Below are positions 16,376-24,729 of a DNA stretch of 64,000 bases, piece after piece (positions within the stretch are counted from its first letter, which is position 1; every line of letters starts with the position of its first letter). The DNA is taken from the NCBI RefSeq assembly GCF_000236805.1, contig NZ_AGFX01000037.1, forward strand, positions 124,001 to 188,000. Reading direction: 5' to 3'. The translations under genes were made by a program, and so were the position numbers. The DNA comes from Paenibacillus peoriae KCTC 3763 (GTDB lineage: Bacteria > Bacillota > Bacilli > Paenibacillales > Paenibacillaceae). The notes below the pieces were generated by a model, which was not told where the DNA came from, did no database searches, and saw nothing but the letters and a program-made list of their open reading frames with translations.

Positions 16376-16390
16376 CCATGACTATGTACG
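16367..16390 (+). other. Hairpin over the ykoE stop codon
   Basis: CGTACATAG and CTATGTACG form a perfect 9-bp stem with a 6-base loop. The ykoE stop codon is within the left arm. No T-run follows, so it is not a terminator; it may set mRNA processing or the expression ratio of the subunits. Confidence 0.45.
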
Positions 16391-16432
16391 AGGTTGTATC
16401 CTTCAAAAATGGGGATAGAGGACATGTGGGTG

Positions 16433-18004
16433 ATGGTTGAACATAACGATGAACATAACGATTATGATTCTGGATATAAAATAGCCGTATCCTTGAAGGA
16501 TTTTGGCTACTGTTATGATGATCAGGCGGAGCCGGCGTTACATGGCTTGACGCTGAACATTATGACGGGTGAGCATGTGGCGATTGTCGGAGCCAGCGGA
16601 AGCGGAAAGTCTACGCTGTGTCAGCTGCTTCATGGCGGATTGTCCCGTTCGGGCGAGGGCGAACGGACCGGAAAACTGACCGTGTACGGCCTAGACCCCG
16701 ACACGGCTGACCTGGCGGCTGTCGCCTCCACCGTTGGCGTCGTGCTTCAGGACCCGGATGCCCAACTGGTGCAGGGAATCGTCGAAGACGAGATTGCTTT
16801 CGGGCCGGAGAACCTGCGCGTGCCTCCGGCAGAAATTGCGCAGCGTCTCACTGCTGCGCTGGAGGCCGTCGGCCTCGCTCCCGAGCGCGGCTCCTTCGTG
16901 CGCCGCCTCTCGGGAGGCCAGCGCCAACGCACCGCCATTGCTGCGGTGCTGGCGCTGGAAACGCCGCTGGTCGTGTTCGACGACGCCGCGGCGCAGCTGG
17001 ACCCGCCGGCTGTACGCGACTTCGTCGGGCTTTGCCGGCGGCTCCATGCCGCAGGCCGGACGGTGGTCACCGCGTCCGGCCGCATGGACGATGCCGCGCG
17101 GGCTGCGCAGCGCGTCATCGTCCTGAAGGGCGGGGCCGTGCTGCTGCAAGGCCCGCCGGACACGCTGCTGCGCGAACATAGTGCGCAGCTGGCCGCCTTG
17201 GGGCTGCTCCCCTCTCCCGCAGGGAGGGGAGACGTGCCCCGTGAGCCGGGGGCGAAGCCCGGCTCGGCGGCTGACCGCACCGGGCAGCCGTTGCTGGAGG
17301 TGAAGGGGCTGACCTTCACCTATCCCGGCAGCCAGCGGGCAGCGCTGGCAGGCGTGAGCCTTGCCCTTGCGCCCGGCGAACGAGCCGTTCTGCTGGGCGA
17401 GAACGGCTCTGGCAAAACCACGCTTGGCAAGCTGCTCATGGGCCTGCTGCCTGCCCCCATGGGGTGCATGTGGTGGCAGGGGCAGGATATGGCGAAGCTG
17501 CCAATTCATCAGCTGGCCACCGGGATCGGCTACGTGTTTCAGCAGCCGGAGCATCAGTTTGCGGCAGCAACGGTGTGGGAAGAATGCTTGTACAGCGTTC
17601 GCGTCAAGCTCGGTTTACGGACCGGAGAGCCGATTCCCGCCGCGTATGAGGAACGGGCACGGCGCTTGCTGGCCGCCGCCAGACTGGATCACAGACTGGA
17701 TGCTTCTCCGTACCTGCTGAGTGGAGGCGAAAAAAGGCTTTTAAGCGTAGCGGCACAGTTTATCCTGCCGAAAAAACTGTACATTTTGGATGAGCCTACC
17801 GCCGGAACGGACTACGAAGGTGCGAACATGCTGCTCCGTATGTGTGCAGAACAGTCTGCCGAAGGTGCGGCCTTCCTGATCATCACCCACGATATGCAGG
17901 TAGCCCAAAGCTTTGCCAGCCATGTTCTGCGCATGGAAGAGGGGCATCTCCATAAAATGGAAAATAGTGGGGTTTATCCTACGATTACAGTTGACAAAAA
18001 TTGA
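16433..18004 (+). CDS. ykoD: ECF transporter duplicated ATPase (YkoD-like)
   Basis: About 523 residues with two ABC ATPase domains in one chain. NBD1: Walker A GASGSGKST, signature LSGGQRQR, Walker B VVFDDAAAQLD, where the catalytic Glu is replaced by Asp. NBD2: Walker A GENGSGKTT, signature LSGGEKRL, Walker B LYILDEPTAGTD. A GC-rich linker joins them. Several starts are possible; ATG 16433 (or GTG 16430) best fits AGAGGA at 16417-16422. Roughly 16.65-17.4 kb is far richer in GC than the flanks. It powers the YkoC/YkoE importer. Confidence 0.88.
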   Translation: MVEHNDEHNDYDSGYKIAVSLKDFGYCYDDQAEPALHGLTLNIMTGEHVAIVGASGSGKSTLCQLLHGGLSRSGEGERTGKLTVYGLDPDTADLAAVASTVGVVLQDPDAQLVQGIVEDEIAFGPENLRVPPAEIAQRLTAALEAVGLAPERGSFVRRLSGGQRQRTAIAAVLALETPLVVFDDAAAQLDPPAVRDFVGLCRRLHAAGRTVVTASGRMDDAARAAQRVIVLKGGAVLLQGPPDTLLREHSAQLAALGLLPSPAGRGDVPREPGAKPGSAADRTGQPLLEVKGLTFTYPGSQRAALAGVSLALAPGERAVLLGENGSGKTTLGKLLMGLLPAPMGCMWWQGQDMAKLPIHQLATGIGYVFQQPEHQFAAATVWEECLYSVRVKLGLRTGEPIPAAYEERARRLLAAARLDHRLDASPYLLSGGEKRLLSVAAQFILPKKLYILDEPTAGTDYEGANMLLRMCAEQSAEGAAFLIITHDMQVAQSFASHVLRMEEGHLHKMENSGVYPTITVDKN

Positions 18005-18038
18005 GTGTATGGTAGACAATAATATGTACATCGCATAC

Positions 18039-18068
18039 AACAGGCGGCCTATATAGGCCGCCTGTTTA
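18039..18068 (+). terminator. Terminator of the ykoCED unit
   Basis: AACAGGCGGCC and GGCCGCCTGTT form a perfect 11-bp stem with loop TATATA. The T tail is short (three T). Confidence 0.65.
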
Positions 18069-18147
18069 CCATTATGCAGTGTGGGTAATATTGATCTGTG
18101 CAGGCGAATCGCACAGGTACAACACAGTTCATACAAGGAAAGGATTT

Positions 18148-19689
18148 GTGATTTGCTTGGGACAAGATAAACCCATGAAGCGCGGACTTGTGCTGACAGG
18201 TATTCTGCTAGCCACCTTTCTGGCCGCGATTGAAGGAACAGTTATTGGCCCCGCGGGGCCGACGATTGTTAGTGAACTGGGCAGTGTGAATCTGCTTAGC
18301 TGGATTTTTACGGCATATTTGCTGACAATGGCTGTAACCACGCCTATTTTCGGTAAGCTTAGCGATTTATTTGGCCGCAAACCGATTTTTCTGATCGGCT
18401 GTTCGTTGTTTGTGCTTGGATCTTTGCTGTGTATGCTGGCTGGCAGTATGGAGCAGCTTATTTTGTACCGGGCTATTCAAGGGATTGGAGCGGGCGGTGT
18501 TATTCCCGTTACCTTTACCATCATCGGAGATATATACAAAATGGAGGAACGCGGCAAAATTCAGGGCATGATCAGCTCGGTATGGGGGATTTCTTCCCTG
18601 ATCGGCCCTCTCCTCGGCGGTTATGTGGTTACTTATTTTGGCTGGGAATGGATTTTCGGCTTTAATATTCCCTTTGGGCTGGTGGCGATGTTCTTTATCG
18701 CCCGTTACCTGCGGGAACAGGTGAGCAAGCGCGTTGCACGCGTTGACGTGCCGGGAGCAATTACCTTTACCATCGGGATGACGGCTCTTTTGCTCGTATT
18801 GGCGCTGGGCGGGCAGTATATTAGCTGGGCTTCTCCTGAACTGCTGGCCTTGGCTGCTGTAGCTATCTTGTTCCTGATTCTGTTTTTGGTTATTGAAAAA
18901 CGCGCTCAGGAACCGATGGTGCCCCTGAAGCTATTCCGGATAAGGGATATCGCCTTTTCTTGTGCCGCAGCGCTCCTGATCAGCACCTTGCTGATCGGGC
19001 TGACTAGCTATCTGCCACTATGGATTCAAGGCGTGCACGGCGGGGATGCTGCTTCATCCGGTCTGGCCCTCGCTCCGATGTCGGTCGGCTGGCTGTTTGG
19101 CTCCATGATCGGAGGACGCATTTTACTGACACTGGGCTCTCGTCGAACCTCATTGATCGGACTGACACTGATTGTATTGGGAGCCTTCGTCATGACCTTG
19201 ATGGGGCAAACGGCACCCATCTGGCTGCTCTTTCTGTCTACATTATTGTACGGATTGGGCTTCGGCTTCTCGATGACCGTGTTTACAATTATTGCCCAGT
19301 CCTCGGTCGGGTTCCAGCTGCGTGGTGCGTCCACAGCTTTGAATACGTTCCTGCGCACGCTAGGGCAAACGATAGGAGTTGCAGCCTTCGGTTCATGGCT
19401 GAATTATCGCATTGCTGCCCAGACAGCAGATGGACAGCTTACACAGCAAGGCATTACACAGGAGGATATTAATGGTCTGCTTGCACCTCATGCTTCACAA
19501 AGCCTGAGTGACCAGGCAGCGGGTATTCTCCGTTCTGTACTGGAAAACAGTCTGTATTCTCTGTTCATCATCATGGTCTTCATTGCGGTGATTAGCTGGT
19601 TTGTCGTGCTTGGGCTGCGGAACCGCCCACCGGGTACGGAAGAGGGAGCGGATGGGCGCATAATGTCACCACAGAGAGAACATGCGTAA
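18148..19689 (+). CDS. DHA2-family (EmrB/QacA-like) 14-TM drug exporter
   Basis: A 513-residue MFS protein with fourteen predicted TM helices. MFS motif A appears as GKLSDLFGRKP and the antiporter motif C region as GGVIPVTFTIIGD...GPLLGGYV. The family exports drugs and dyes by proton antiport. The GTG at 18148 lies after AAGGAAAGG; the ATG at 18175 (MKRGLVLTG) is an alternative with a poorer ribosome site. It stands alone between two terminators. Confidence 0.88.
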   Translation: MICLGQDKPMKRGLVLTGILLATFLAAIEGTVIGPAGPTIVSELGSVNLLSWIFTAYLLTMAVTTPIFGKLSDLFGRKPIFLIGCSLFVLGSLLCMLAGSMEQLILYRAIQGIGAGGVIPVTFTIIGDIYKMEERGKIQGMISSVWGISSLIGPLLGGYVVTYFGWEWIFGFNIPFGLVAMFFIARYLREQVSKRVARVDVPGAITFTIGMTALLLVLALGGQYISWASPELLALAAVAILFLILFLVIEKRAQEPMVPLKLFRIRDIAFSCAAALLISTLLIGLTSYLPLWIQGVHGGDAASSGLALAPMSVGWLFGSMIGGRILLTLGSRRTSLIGLTLIVLGAFVMTLMGQTAPIWLLFLSTLLYGLGFGFSMTVFTIIAQSSVGFQLRGASTALNTFLRTLGQTIGVAAFGSWLNYRIAAQTADGQLTQQGITQEDINGLLAPHASQSLSDQAAGILRSVLENSLYSLFIIMVFIAVISWFVVLGLRNRPPGTEEGADGRIMSPQREHA

Positions 19690-19742
19690 GAGACAATCCT
19701 CTACGAACAATATTGATGTTGTTGCCCAGTTCCAGCAACGCT

Positions 19743-19780
19743 AAGAAAGACGTTTCCGGTTACCCGGAAACGTTTTTCTT
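19743..19780 (+). terminator. Terminator of the DHA2 exporter
   Basis: ACGTTTCCGG and CCGGAAACGT pair over a 4-base loop and are followed by five T. Confidence 0.85.
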
Positions 19781-19961
19781 CATTCTGATCAGCATAAAGT
19801 CTTCCTCGAAAACTACTTCCCATTTCTGGAAAATAACCCTCACTCACCTGATGAGTCGTCAATGTACATTGAGTAGCGTCTAGGTAGTTAATGAATTCTG
19901 GTGTATCAATGCAACTGTAACGCTTGTGTTAAAAGAGTTTACCTTCACCAGATATCGCTAT

Positions 19962-20010
19962 ATTGGGCGAAACTGCGTATTCAGCAGTTGTGTTCCATAT
20001 TTTGCCCAAT
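19962..20010. repeat. Nested inverted repeats upstream of the MarR gene
   Basis: ATTGGGC (19962-19968) pairs with GCCCAAT (20004-20010), and inside it AACTGC (19971-19976) pairs with GCAGTT (19984-19989). The outer right arm touches the -35 of the MarR promoter. The rest of the 388-bp gap from 19690 shows only the terminator and the promoter. Confidence 0.4.
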
Positions 20011-20054
20011 TGACTTTATACCCGGACATCATTATTATCTTACAGTATAAGATA
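20010..20054 (+). promoter_or_regulatory. MarR-ABC operon promoter and palindromic operator
   Basis: TTGACT at 20010-20015 and TATTAT at 20033-20038 are 17 bp apart. TATCTTA (20036-20042) and TAAGATA (20048-20054) form a perfect 7-bp dyad with a 5-bp centre, starting in the -10 box. This position suits repression by the MarR protein encoded just downstream. Confidence 0.6.
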
Positions 20055-20077
20055 AAAATCAGAAGGTGTTGTGGCCA

Positions 20078-20485
20078 ATGGATTATAAAGCATCAGCAAC
20101 AGAACTATTCGAGTGTATCGTCAAATCGCGCAAACCGGTATTAGAGGATCGAGTGCACTTCTCCCGTGGTGAAATGGGGATTCTCATCGCTCTGAGCCAT
20201 CAGGACGGGGTTACCTCGGGCCACTTGAGCGACTACTTGTCTGTCAGTACGGGACGGGTAGCAACGGCGCTGAAAAGTTTGGAGAAGAAAGGGTTGGTTG
20301 TACGACGTACGGATGTCAACGACAAACGCAAGGTGATCGTATTCATTACGGATTCAGGCAAGCAATTTATGATTGACAGGTATAACGAAGGAGTCGCATG
20401 GAGCGAGAAAATTCTTCGAAAGCTGAACGAACAGGATGCCAAAGAATTTATCCGACTCATCAAGCTTATTGTCTCTAAAAACTAA
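20078..20485 (+). CDS. MarR family regulator of the ABC exporter
   Basis: A 135-residue winged-helix protein. The recognition region reads HQDGVTSGHLSDYLSVSTGRVATALKSLEKKGLV and the wing RRTDVNDKRKVIVFITDSG, both typical of MarR. The ATG at 20078 lies 9 bases after AGAAGGTG. It is the first gene of a three-gene operon with two ABC half-transporters (45 bp gap), and a palindrome overlaps its promoter. It most likely represses the operon until a drug or peptide ligand binds. Confidence 0.9.
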   Translation: MDYKASATELFECIVKSRKPVLEDRVHFSRGEMGILIALSHQDGVTSGHLSDYLSVSTGRVATALKSLEKKGLVVRRTDVNDKRKVIVFITDSGKQFMIDRYNEGVAWSEKILRKLNEQDAKEFIRLIKLIVSKN

Positions 20486-20530
20486 ATTGCACCAACACCT
20501 AAGATTTTCAGATAAAAGGAGAACAACAGA

Positions 20531-22294
20531 ATGCTGAAGATATTCAAATATCTCAAGAAAAATGAATGGATGTTCGTGTTATGCAGCCTGGCCTTCATCG
20601 TTGTGCAGGTGTGGCTTGATTTGAAGCTGCCTGATTATATGGCCGAAATCACAACCAAGCTGCAAACAGCAGGAACGCCGATGTCGGAACTGCTGATTCC
20701 CGGTAGTTACATGCTGTTGTGTGCCGTCGGCAGTATGACTGCATCTATTATTGTCGGCTATTTTGCGGCAAAGGTCGCGGCAGGGCTGGCCATGCGTCTG
20801 CGTGCGATGGTCTTTGACAAGACCTTATCTTTTTCGATGGAAGAGATGAACAGCTTTTCAACAGCCAGCCTCATCACCCGCTCCACGAACGATGTTACCC
20901 AAATTCAAACGGTGGTTGCGCTGGGGCTGCAGGTGATCATCAAGGCACCGATTCTGGCCGTGTGGGCCATTATAAAGATTGCGGATAAAAACTGGCAGTG
21001 GACCGCTTCTACAGGGGCGGCCGTGGCTGTCCTGATCTTGATGCTGAGTGTCATTATTATTTTCGCTCTCCCCAGTTTCCAAAAAATCCAGCGTCTCACC
21101 GATAATCTGAACAGGGTAACACGTGAGCATCTGACCGGACTTCGGGTGGTGCGCGCTTATAATGCAGATCAGTATCAGGAGGAGAAGTTCGGGCAGGCCA
21201 ATGTCGAATTGATGAATACAAACCTGTTTGCGAACCGGTTAATGACAATGGTTGGCCCGGGTATGACCTTTATTATGTCGGGTCTGAGTGTCTCTATCTA
21301 TTGGATTGGTGCTTACCTGATTAACGGAGCGGCCGTGCCGGACCGCATTGCGTTGTTCTCTAATATGGTCGTATTCTCCTCTTATGCGATGCAGGTGGTC
21401 ATGGCCTTTATGATGGTAAGTATGATCTTCTTCCTGATGCCTCGAGCTTCGATTTCTGCCAAACGGATTATGGAGGTATTGAATACCGAATCCCGCATCA
21501 TTGACGGGCATGAGACGGTTGGAGAAGAGGGTGTTATGGGCCAGGTGGAATTCCGTAATGTCAGCTTCAAATATCCGGATGCGGAGGAGCCTGTGCTTCA
21601 CAACATTAGCTTCACGGCAAAACAGGGTGAGACGGTTGCCTTTATTGGCGCAACAGGCAGCGGCAAAACCAGCGTAATCAATCTGATTTCCCGTTTCTAC
21701 GATGTGACCGGGGGAGAGGTGCTCGTGGATGGGGTGAATGTCAGAAACTATAAGCAGCAGACACTCCATAACAAAATAGGGTATGTCCCTCAGAGAGCCG
21801 TGCTTTTTAGCGGTACAGTGGCATCCAACGTTTCGTATGGCGATAACGGAAGAGCAGAAGCTTCGGAGAAACTCGTCCAAGCAGCCGTAGGGATTGCCCA
21901 AGGTACAGAGTTTGTCGAAAAAATGGACGGTCAGTATCAGGGACGGATTTCACAAGGTGGAGCGAACGTGTCCGGTGGTCAAAAGCAGCGTCTGTCCATT
22001 GCGCGTGCCATCTACCGTCGGCCAGAGATTTATATTTTCGATGATTCCTTCTCGGCACTGGACTACAGAACAGACCGGATTCTGCGCTCCGCGCTTAAAA
22101 AAGAAACCGGCCATGCTACGACACTCATTGTTGCTCAGCGCATAGGCACCATTAAGGACGCTGACCGGATTATCGTACTGGACCAGGGCGAGATTGTAGG
22201 GAACGGTACACATGAAGAGCTGATGGCGAGCTGCGGGACCTATCAGGAGATCGCTTATTCGCAGCTTTCGAAGGAGGAACTCGTACATGGATAA
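20531..22294 (+). CDS. ABC exporter half-transporter with degenerate ATP site
   Basis: A 587-residue type IV ABC half-transporter: six TM helices (residues 15-300) then an ATPase. Walker A GATGSGKTS (about 375), signature NVSGGQKQR (about 480) and Walker B IYIFDDSFSALD (about 500). The catalytic Glu is Asp, as in the inactive-site partner of heterodimeric exporters such as TM287/288, LmrCD and BmrCD. Its stop overlaps the start of the second half-transporter by 8 bp. It probably pairs with that protein to export drugs, peptides or lipids. Confidence 0.9.
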   Translation: MLKIFKYLKKNEWMFVLCSLAFIVVQVWLDLKLPDYMAEITTKLQTAGTPMSELLIPGSYMLLCAVGSMTASIIVGYFAAKVAAGLAMRLRAMVFDKTLSFSMEEMNSFSTASLITRSTNDVTQIQTVVALGLQVIIKAPILAVWAIIKIADKNWQWTASTGAAVAVLILMLSVIIIFALPSFQKIQRLTDNLNRVTREHLTGLRVVRAYNADQYQEEKFGQANVELMNTNLFANRLMTMVGPGMTFIMSGLSVSIYWIGAYLINGAAVPDRIALFSNMVVFSSYAMQVVMAFMMVSMIFFLMPRASISAKRIMEVLNTESRIIDGHETVGEEGVMGQVEFRNVSFKYPDAEEPVLHNISFTAKQGETVAFIGATGSGKTSVINLISRFYDVTGGEVLVDGVNVRNYKQQTLHNKIGYVPQRAVLFSGTVASNVSYGDNGRAEASEKLVQAAVGIAQGTEFVEKMDGQYQGRISQGGANVSGGQKQRLSIARAIYRRPEIYIFDDSFSALDYRTDRILRSALKKETGHATTLIVAQRIGTIKDADRIIVLDQGEIVGNGTHEELMASCGTYQEIAYSQLSKEELVHG

Positions 22295-24137
22295 GAATGA
22301 ACACACCGCAGACAGCAACAATATGAAGTCGAAACAGCAAGGTCCCATGGGTGGAGGTCCTGCGGGAGGCATGGGTGCTGGTCAAAAAGCGAATAATTTT
22401 AAGAAGACCATTAAGCAGCTCTTATCCTACGGTAAGGCTTATGTGCCTATGATTATACTCTCTATAGTGCTGGCGCTGGCCGGTTCCGTCTTCAACGTGA
22501 TTGGTCCGGGCAAGCTCAGCGATATTACCAACCTGATCCAGCAAGGAATCGTAACAGGGATTGATGTGAATGCTGTCCAGAAGATTGTTCTTGTATTGGC
22601 GGTTTTGTATGGTCTCGGCCTTATCTTTAATTATTTCCAAGGTTTCATTACGGTAACCGTGTCACAGCATCTTACAAAGAAGATGCGGACAGAACTGTCC
22701 CGAAAAATCAATCATATGCCTTTGAAATATTTTGATGCTACGAGCTATGGTAATGTGCTTAGCCGTGTGACCAACGATGTCGATACCATCGGACAAACGT
22801 TAAACAATAGTCTTGGTACGCTTGTCAGTGCGCTGGCAACCTTCGTGGGCGCATTGGTTATGATGCTGTATACGAACTGGATCATGACCATTACCGGGAT
22901 TGTAGCTACGCTGATCGGTTTTTTACTGATGACCGTAATTATGAAGCATTCACAAAAATATTTTGTAGCACAGCAAGCGGAGCTTGGCCAGCTCAACGGT
23001 CATATCGAAGAAACCTATGCTGGTCATAGCGTAGTCAAGGTATATAACGGAGAACAAGCAGCCAAGGAAGTGTTCCATGGCGTTAACGGCCGCTTATATA
23101 CAAATGCATGGAAATCCCAGTTCATGTCTGGTCTGATGATGCCGGTTATGATGTTCATCGGGAATTTCGGTTATGTCGCGGTCTGTGTCGTAGGCGCTTT
23201 GCTGGTGAACCAACATGCGATAACGATTGGAACAATTGTGGCCTTTATGGTATATATTCGTCTGTTTACACAGCCCTTGTCACAGTTGGCACAGGCCGCA
23301 ACCAATCTACAATCGGCGGCTGCCGCCAGTGAACGTGTATTCGAATTTCTGGGTGAAGAAGAATTGGCGGATGAGAGCGATAAGACCATGAAGCTGGAGA
23401 ACGCCAAAGGGGAAGTTGAATTCAAACATGTCCGCTTCGGTTATAACGAAGACCGTATGATTATCCAAGACTTCTCCATGAAAGCTGAAGCCGGCCAGAA
23501 AGTTGCCATTGTTGGTCCGACAGGCGCCGGTAAGACGACACTCGTGAACTTGCTCATGCGGTTCTATGAGCTGAACGGCGGGGAAATCTATATTGATGGA
23601 ACTCCGAGCAGCCAGTTAACACGTAAGAATATTCATGAACTATTCTGTATGGTGCTGCAGGATACCTGGCTGTTTGAAGGAACGATCCGTGAGAATATCG
23701 TCTTTTCCAAAGAGCATGTTACCGATGAACAGGTAGAGGCCGCATGTAAAGCGGTGGGGCTGCACAGCTTCCTTAAAACACTGCCGCAGGGCTATGATAC
23801 GATGTTGGACGACAAAGCCAATCTCTCTGCCGGTCAAAAGCAATTGATTACCATTGCAAGAGCCATGATTGAAGATGCACCCATGCTCATTCTGGACGAG
23901 GCCACAAGCTCAGTCGACACGCGTACGGAATTGCTGATTCAACAGGCGATGGACCGGCTTACAGTAGGGAAAACCTCCTTTGTGATTGCCCACCGCCTCT
24001 CGACAATCAAGAACGCCGATCTGATTCTGGTCATGAAGGACGGCAACATTATCGAAACAGGCAAACATGAGGAATTGCTGGCTAAAGGCGGCTTCTATGC
24101 CGATCTATACAACAGTCAGTTTGAACATGCTTCTTAA
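22287..24137 (+). CDS. ABC exporter half-transporter with consensus ATP site
   Basis: A 616-residue partner of the preceding half-transporter. A Gly/Met-rich cytoplasmic tail (residues 20-35) precedes six TM helices, then Walker A GPTGAGKTT (about 411), signature NLSAGQKQL (about 513) and Walker B MLILDEATSSVD (about 536) with the catalytic Glu. The signature has Ala in place of the usual first Gly, so the LSAGQ loop faces the Asp-containing Walker site of the partner: the expected arrangement for one degenerate and one competent site. The ATG follows AAGGAGG. Confidence 0.9.
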   Translation: MDKNEHTADSNNMKSKQQGPMGGGPAGGMGAGQKANNFKKTIKQLLSYGKAYVPMIILSIVLALAGSVFNVIGPGKLSDITNLIQQGIVTGIDVNAVQKIVLVLAVLYGLGLIFNYFQGFITVTVSQHLTKKMRTELSRKINHMPLKYFDATSYGNVLSRVTNDVDTIGQTLNNSLGTLVSALATFVGALVMMLYTNWIMTITGIVATLIGFLLMTVIMKHSQKYFVAQQAELGQLNGHIEETYAGHSVVKVYNGEQAAKEVFHGVNGRLYTNAWKSQFMSGLMMPVMMFIGNFGYVAVCVVGALLVNQHAITIGTIVAFMVYIRLFTQPLSQLAQAATNLQSAAAASERVFEFLGEEELADESDKTMKLENAKGEVEFKHVRFGYNEDRMIIQDFSMKAEAGQKVAIVGPTGAGKTTLVNLLMRFYELNGGEIYIDGTPSSQLTRKNIHELFCMVLQDTWLFEGTIRENIVFSKEHVTDEQVEAACKAVGLHSFLKTLPQGYDTMLDDKANLSAGQKQLITIARAMIEDAPMLILDEATSSVDTRTELLIQQAMDRLTVGKTSFVIAHRLSTIKNADLILVMKDGNIIETGKHEELLAKGGFYADLYNSQFEHAS

Positions 24138-24210
24138 AAATAACAGTTCTAATTTTAGAAAAACAGGATAATAGCTTTTGAGACAAGAATACGAATTCTT
24201 TATACAAAAG

Positions 24211-24256
24211 AAGAGACAGTCCAGAACACCCGAATAAGGGGACGGGCTGTCTCTTT
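24211..24256 (+). terminator. Terminator of the ABC exporter operon
   Basis: AAGAGACAG and CTGTCTCTT (extended by CC/GG) form a long stem with a large loop, followed by TTTTT. Confidence 0.75.
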
Positions 24257-24417
24257 TTCAACTTCAACGATCAAGCTCACCACCGAATTGTGAATGATGG
24301 AACCCTTTAAATGGTAAAATGGGCTTAATAGAGTGCAATACAAAATTTATTTTTTAATTGCATGATGGGGTACTAAAGAACTATTTTTTTGAATTCGTTT
24401 GCAAGTAGAGTATTTTA

Positions 24418-24453
24418 TGAATGTTTTTGAATGATTATGAATGGTTTTGGATG
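24418..24453 (+). repeat. Four hexamers phased at exactly 10 bp
   Basis: TGAATG begins at 24418, 24428 and 24438 and TGGATG at 24448. The period is 10 bp, so all copies face the same side of the helix. Such arrays are typical of cooperative activator sites (for example OmpR-class response regulators). It lies about 280 bp before the levansucrase start. Confidence 0.5.
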
Positions 24454-24667
24454 AAAACAAAGCAAGCAACCTGACAATATTGAATATGCAAAAAAAGCAA
24501 GTGGAATTTTTTAACAGAATGCAATACGAATGAAAGAAAACAAAATTTTCAGAAAATTACTAGGAAAATATGAGGATAAAATTCAGAAGGTATCCTGTTT
24601 TTAGGCTCAAATAAAGGGGCTTTTCAGTCTATATCAATCGATTGTCATACCGTATAAAATGGCCCTA

Positions 24668-24700
24668 CCAACCAAAAAGTTGGCTTTCTGCTCCAGAAAG
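24668..24700 (+). other. Tandem hairpins before the sacB ribosome site
   Basis: CCAAC/GTTGG (24668-24683, loop of 6) is followed with no gap by CTTTCTG/CAGAAAG (24684-24700, loop of 3). Neither is followed by a T-run. They could stabilise the sacB mRNA or bind a regulator. Confidence 0.45.
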
Positions 24701-24729
24701 AAATAATTAAAGCAAGGGAGATGAGGGAC

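Larger units (their letters stand above)
24257..24729. other. AT-rich leader region of sacB
   Basis: About 470 bp without a gene. It is very AT-rich and holds the phased hexamer array (24418-24453) and two adjacent hairpins (24668-24700). I could not recognise a SacY/SacT-type RAT antiterminator or a clear -35/-10 pair. Confidence 0.5.

Noticed and set aside
16691-17554. Long minus-strand frames (up to 287 codons) inside ykoD
   Set aside because: They arise from the GC-rich composition of this block; the plus-strand frame has all ABC motifs.
18079-18147. An N-terminal extension of the DHA2 exporter
   Set aside because: The frame is open but has no ribosome site; GTG 18148 or ATG 18175 give a normal MFS N-terminus.
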